A DNA stretch of 53,404 nucleotides. Origin: CAG-791 sp002392385 (GTDB lineage: Bacteria; Bacillota; Clostridia; Lachnospirales; Lachnospiraceae). Positions 50,254 to 53,404 of this stretch are shown here, piece by piece. A program made the position numbers and the translations under genes. The notes beneath the pieces were generated by a model, which saw only the letters and a list, made by a program, of their open reading frames with translations, searched no databases and was not told the DNA's origin. The DNA is taken from positions 1 through 53,404 of the forward strand of contig CAMOIU010000011.1 in assembly GCA_946616295.1 (NCBI GenBank), written 5' to 3'. Positions within the stretch are counted from its first letter, which is position 1. Each line of letters begins with the position of its first letter.

Positions 50254-50358
50254 GGCGCTTGGTGCAGTGGTAAGCCGCAAATGTGATATCAGCTTCCACG
50301 GCTTACTCCTGCCCAAGCGCCGTAAGCCGCAAAATGAAAAACCCGCTTAACGGCTTAC
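50254..50358. repeat. Two nested hairpins sharing GTAAGCCG/CGGCTTAC arms
   Basis: Hairpin 1: GGCGCTTGG (50254-50262), GCAG (50264-50267), GTAAGCCG (50270-50277) pair with CGGCTTAC (50299-50306), CTGC (50309-50312), CCAAGCGCC (50313-50321). Hairpin 2: GTAAGCCG (50322-50329) with CGGCTTAC (50351-50358). The two share the same inner arm and are adjacent. It is not a tRNA: the T-loop and anticodon arm are absent. It may be a structured RNA or a small repeat element. Confidence 0.8.
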
Positions 50359-50386
50359 CGCAGCCTCGTTAACAAGGTCCTCCACC

Positions 50387-50490
50387 GGCATATCTGACAG
50401 CCCCGGCATATCTGGCAGCCCCGGCATATCTGGCGGCCCCGGCATATCTGGCAGCCCCGGCATATCCGGCAGCCCCGGCATATCTGGCAG
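50387..50490. repeat. 18-bp tandem repeat, six copies
   Basis: GGCATATCTGGCAGCCCC-type units start at 50387, 50405, 50423, 50441, 50459 and 50477. In one minus-strand frame they read as PDMPGL repeats, but that frame differs from the radical SAM gene ending at 50523, so they are probably non-coding. Confidence 0.85.
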
Positions 50491-50522
50491 AAATCCAGGA
50501 ATCCTCTGTCGATTTCCTGTCC

Positions 50523-51401
50523 TCACAGGTCCCCGTACTCCCGGAATCCGCGGCGGAAGCCGTGTACCTGGGCGTAGCGGATGGCTGACAGAAGGGACGG
50601 GATGTCCCCGTTCAGGGTGCCGGCCAGGGGCAGGTAGTTGGAGGCGTGATTGGACCGGAAAACGGTCCCCTCCGCATCCACGTGTTCGAGGAAGAGGATC
50701 ATCTCCTCCAGCACCTCCCGGTCGGTGATGCGCTCGAAGCGGCCTGATACCAGGTCGTCGTACATGGGCGTCCCCTTGTAGAGGCGGAGGGTCAGGAAGG
50801 AGCAATATTCCGGCTTCATGGCAGTGATCAGCTCGGCGCAGGCCAGGGCGTGGCGCTCCAGGGCGGCCCGGCCGCCCAGGCCGGAGATCAGGGTCACGCT
50901 GTTGCCGATGCCGGCCGCATGGAGTCTGTCCGCGGCGGCCACATAGTCCTCCGGGGTACAGCCCTTGTGGATCTGCCGGAGGATCTCCGCGTCCCCGGAC
51001 TCCGCCCCCATGTAGAACAGCTGCAGGCCGGCTGCCCGGAGTGCGGCCAGGTCCTCCGGCGACTTGCGCAGGACATCTGCGGCCGTGGCGTAGGCGGAGA
51101 CCCGCTCCACGGCGGGCAGGAGCTCCCGGACAGCCGCCAGCAGGCGCAGAAGCCGGTCTGTCGGCACGCAGAGGGCGTCCCCGTCCGCGAAGAAGACCCG
51201 CCGGAAATAATCCCGGTAAGGGGAGGCCGCAACGGCCTCCAGCTCCGCCAGGATCTCCTCCTCCGTGCGGATGCGGAAGGTCTTGGCCTTGTACATGTTG
51301 CAGAAGGTGCAGGTGTTGTGGGCGCAGCCGATGGTGATCTGGATGATAAGGCTCCGGGCCTCGCTGGGCGGCCTGTATAAGGTGCCTTCGTAGTTGAACA
51401 T
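50523..51401 (-). CDS. Radical SAM protein
   Basis: 292 residues. The cluster-binding motif is CAHNTCTFC (C-x4-C-x2-C), seen in a radical SAM subgroup with QITIGCxxNxCTFC. FFADGDALCVP, YMGAESGDAEIL and SVTLISGLGGRAAL are the following TIM-barrel strands (SAM contacts). The reaction is unknown. ATG 51401 has GGAAAGGAG upstream; the extension to 51485 is unlikely. The preceding macro-domain gene ends 25 bases upstream, so they are probably cotranscribed. Confidence 0.88.
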   Translation of the reverse strand: MFNYEGTLYRPPSEARSLIIQITIGCAHNTCTFCNMYKAKTFRIRTEEEILAELEAVAASPYRDYFRRVFFADGDALCVPTDRLLRLLAAVRELLPAVERVSAYATAADVLRKSPEDLAALRAAGLQLFYMGAESGDAEILRQIHKGCTPEDYVAAADRLHAAGIGNSVTLISGLGGRAALERHALACAELITAMKPEYCSFLTLRLYKGTPMYDDLVSGRFERITDREVLEEMILFLEHVDAEGTVFRSNHASNYLPLAGTLNGDIPSLLSAIRYAQVHGFRRGFREYGDL

Positions 51402-51426
51402 TCTGTCTCCTTTCCGGGCCGGCTGC

Positions 51427-52704
51427 TCAGCCCAGCAGGGGCTGGTCATAATCAAAGAGCAGGGCATTGACCTCGAAAAGATCATAAATGCGGTTTTCGA
51501 TACAATAGGTGACGATGACGTCCATAAGGCTGGCCGGCGACAGCGCCAGGCCGGCCAGGCGCAGCAGATCCGTGGTCTCGTCCAGATTCAGGCGCAGGCC
51601 CATGGCCAGGGCCACCGCGGTCCTCTTCTGGGGCTTATAGTCCGGGTTGCTCCTGATCTTGGAGAAAAGCTTCCGGTCCACGTTGGCCCGCTTATAGACC
51701 TCCACATCCGTGTAGCCCTTCTCGTCGATCAGGCGCAGGAGCTGCTGCTGGAAAGTCTCCTGCTTCCGGCCGAGGAGGTCCTTCAGCTTCCGTCCGCGCA
51801 GGAAGGCCGGCCGCTGCGCCGACGGACGCGCGGGAGTTCCCGGTGCCGCCGAATGTGCAGGCGCCCCCGGCGCCGCGAAGGGGCGCGCCGCCTGCTCCCG
51901 CCGGGACGTCTCCGGGGGACGCCCCGCGGCGGGTGAGATATGCGCATCGTGGGAGACGGGCGCGGCAGGCGCTGCATTTGCCGGTGCCGGGTTTTCCGGG
52001 CCCGCCTCCGCAGTGCTTTCCAGGTCCTCCGGCGGGAACAGTGCCATCTCCGCGTCTTCATAGTCTTCCCGGGCGTGATACAGGTTCCCCGGCGCGGCGG
52101 GCGCGGCGCCGACAGAATACTCCTCGAAGCGGCGGCGACGGCGGAAGGCCTGGGACGCGCCGGTCTTCTCTTCGATGTAGCGCTCGTCGATGTAGGCGTC
52201 GACGTGGTCGGTCAGGGCGGTGGAGAGGGCGTAGGAGTTCCTGTCGTAGACCGCCAGCGTGACGTCCATGTCCGCGTCCTGCAGGAAGGTGCGGATCGTG
52301 TCCAGCGCGATCTGCAGCGCCTGCTCCCGGGGATAGCCGTAATTGCCCGCGGAAATCAACGGAAAAGCAATGCTCTCACACCCCAGCTGCTGCGCCAGCA
52401 AGAGGGACTTGCGGTAGCAGGAAGCCAGGAGCATGGAGGCGCGGCCCGGTTCCTCCCGGCGCCAGTCCGGTCCGACCGTGTGGAGGATGTAGCGGGCATG
52501 CAGGGCATGGGCGCCGGTCGCCGCCACCTCTCCCGGGTGAATGGGCCCGATCTTTTTCCGGTCCGCAAGCAGGGCTTCCGCACCGGCAGCCTGATAGACC
52601 GCATGGTCCGTGCCGCTCCCGATGACCGGCTCCGGGTTGGCGGTGTTGACGATGGCATCCGCTTTGATGCGGGTGAGGTCCTCGCGTATGATTCGAAATG
52701 GCAT
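51427..52704 (-). CDS. Macro-domain protein with C-terminal helical/HTH-like domain
   Basis: 425 residues. N-terminal macro domain (1-170): ADAIVNTANPEPVIGSGTDH (ADP-ribose loop), LHTVGPDW and FPLISAGNYGYPREQAL. A low-complexity Ala/Pro linker spans about 195-310. The C-terminal ~110 residues (LIDEKGYTDVEVYKRANVDR, FSKIRSNPDYKPQKRTAVAL, LNLDETTDLLRLAGLALSPAS) look like an XRE-like helical domain found beside various effector domains in Firmicutes. Likely removes or reads ADP-ribose. Diverges from cysK. Confidence 0.88.
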   Translation of the reverse strand: MPFRIIREDLTRIKADAIVNTANPEPVIGSGTDHAVYQAAGAEALLADRKKIGPIHPGEVAATGAHALHARYILHTVGPDWRREEPGRASMLLASCYRKSLLLAQQLGCESIAFPLISAGNYGYPREQALQIALDTIRTFLQDADMDVTLAVYDRNSYALSTALTDHVDAYIDERYIEEKTGASQAFRRRRRFEEYSVGAAPAAPGNLYHAREDYEDAEMALFPPEDLESTAEAGPENPAPANAAPAAPVSHDAHISPAAGRPPETSRREQAARPFAAPGAPAHSAAPGTPARPSAQRPAFLRGRKLKDLLGRKQETFQQQLLRLIDEKGYTDVEVYKRANVDRKLFSKIRSNPDYKPQKRTAVALAMGLRLNLDETTDLLRLAGLALSPASLMDVIVTYCIENRIYDLFEVNALLFDYDQPLLG

Positions 52705-52804
52705 ATCCGCTCCTGTTTCTTTTACTACACTTTTGCTGAGTCCTGTGATATGATAATGAACGTCCGTCCGGACAATTCCGTTTTATCTATTATAGTATAA
52801 CAAT

Positions 52805-52819
52805 TGCGATTGCATCGCA
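52805..52819. promoter_or_regulatory. Inverted repeat upstream of cysK
   Basis: TGCGAT (52805-52810), TGC, ATCGCA (52814-52819) is a perfect palindrome 18 bases before the cysK start, just after TATAGT/AGTATAAC -10-like sequence. A sulfur regulator could bind here; none is identified. Confidence 0.35.
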
Positions 52820-52837
52820 TCACAGGAGATTTTCCCC

Positions 52838-53404
52838 ATGATCTGCAACAACGTCCTCGAAGCTCTCGGCCACACCCCCATCATCCGCCTGAACAGAATG
52901 GTCCGCCCCGGCAGCGCCGAGGTCCTCGTCAAGTTCGAGGGTCTCAACGTGGGCGGCAGCATCAAGACCCGCACCGCCTATAACATGATCCTGCAGGCCG
53001 AGAAGGCCGGCCGTATCAACAAGGACACCATTATCGTCGAGCCCACCAGCGGCAACCAGGGGATCGGCCTGGCCCTGGTCGGCGCCGTCCGCGGCTACAG
53101 GACCATCATTATCATGCCCGACAGCGTCAGCGAGGAGCGGCGCAAGCTGGTCCGCCACTACGGGGCGGAGGTCATGCTCAAGCACGACGACGGCGACATC
53201 GGCAAGTGCATCGCCGAATGTCTGGAGACCGCCCTGCAGATGCAGAGAGAGGATCCGCGCGTTTTTGTCCCCCAGCAGTTCGCCAATCCCGACAACCTGC
53301 AGACCCACCGCAACCACACCGCGCTGGAGATCCTCGAGCAGGTGGCGGGCCCCATCCACGGCTTCTGCTCCGGCATCGGCACCGGCGGGACCATCACGGG
53401 CATC
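52838..53404 (+). CDS. cysK: Cysteine synthase (O-acetylserine sulfhydrylase), 5' part
   Basis: 189 codons run off the window edge. The N-terminus NNVLEALGHTPIIRLNRMV, PLP Lys in NVGGSIKTRTAYNM (usually PGGSVKDR), PTSGNQGIGLAL (usually TSGNTGIG), PDSVSEERRKLVRHYGAEV and GIGTGGTITGI identify the family. Makes cysteine from O-acetylserine and sulfide; CBS-like members are close relatives. ACAGGAG precedes the ATG by 10 bases. Confidence 0.9.
   Translation, partial: MICNNVLEALGHTPIIRLNRMVRPGSAEVLVKFEGLNVGGSIKTRTAYNMILQAEKAGRINKDTIIVEPTSGNQGIGLALVGAVRGYRTIIIMPDSVSEERRKLVRHYGAEVMLKHDDGDIGKCIAECLETALQMQREDPRVFVPQQFANPDNLQTHRNHTALEILEQVAGPIHGFCSGIGTGGTITGI

Noticed and set aside
50254..50321. Possible tRNA-like element (acceptor-like stem and GCAGTGGTAAG)
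   Set aside because: No T-arm consensus, no anticodon arm; the inner arms pair as one long hairpin.
50347..50805. Minus-strand frame with PDMPGL repeats, possible collagen-like protein
   Set aside because: Its N-terminal two thirds overlap the radical SAM gene in another frame, and the repeat lies after that gene's stop. Kept only as a DNA repeat.

Overview
The window looks like a chromosomal stretch of a GC-rich Gram-positive anaerobe of the Clostridia, most likely a Lachnospiraceae-type gut bacterium. The evidence is the gene content (ECF-type S component, AGCS symporter, CsoR/CopA copper module, TrkH/TrkA with KdpDE, split transketolase, MetH with a detached reactivation domain), strong AGGAGG-type ribosome binding sites, and lipobox-bearing solute-binding lipoproteins. 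No phage, plasmid, CRISPR, rRNA or tRNA was recognised.

Layout. 0-1.4 kb: luxS and mtnN (activated-methyl recycling). 1.4-2.3 kb: REP-like hairpins and a 52-bp repeat array. 2.3-8.2 kb: TetR/GPH transporter, gpmA, two lipoproteins, ECF S component. 8.2-12 kb: gene remnant, CopA with a CopZ domain fused at its C-terminus, CsoR and its operators. 12-15.8 kb: metallophosphoesterase, a second solute-binding lipoprotein, a 62-bp repeat block and a PD-(D/E)XK-like protein. 15.8-19.5 kb: pentose-phosphate genes (rpe, split transketolase, araD). 19.8-24.6 kb: TrkH-TrkA-KdpD-KdpE potassium module. 24.6-30.8 kb: SDR epimerase, histidine phosphatase, metH, MetH activation domain, metF and a cupin, all on the minus strand and closely spaced. 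31-33.5 kb: GH78-like glycosidase and HD hydrolase, both altered by REP-like elements. 33.5-37.5 kb: 2-hydroxyacid dehydrogenase, two gene fragments, an antitoxin-toxin single-ORF fusion, and an HD + free-methionine-sulfoxide reductase + NUDIX fusion. 37.6-43.4 kb: a Dlt-like five-gene operon (adenylating ligase, PLP decarboxylase, carrier protein, MBOAT, SGNH). 43.5-45.5 kb: rtcB with an XRE regulator and a structured leader holding a 51-codon ORF. 45.6-48.6 kb: 2HCT and AGCS transporters. 48.6-49.5 kb: repeats. 49.5-53.4 kb: VWA protein, structured hairpin region, radical SAM protein, macro-domain protein, and the 5' part of cysK.

How the genes fit together. luxS, mtnN, metF, metH, the MetH activation domain and cysK all serve sulfur amino acid and methyl-group metabolism. 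araD, split transketolase and rpe join pentose intake to the pentose phosphate pathway. KdpDE sits directly behind a Trk-type K+ channel pair and there are no kdpFABC genes here, so it probably controls that pair. The most unusual items are the Dlt-like operon with an embedded amino-acid decarboxylase, the single-ORF antitoxin-toxin, the three-enzyme HD/fRMsr/NUDIX protein, the CopA-CopZ fusion that keeps the CopZ ribosome binding site, and a dispersed ~52-bp repeat family that also occurs as a 105-bp dimer.
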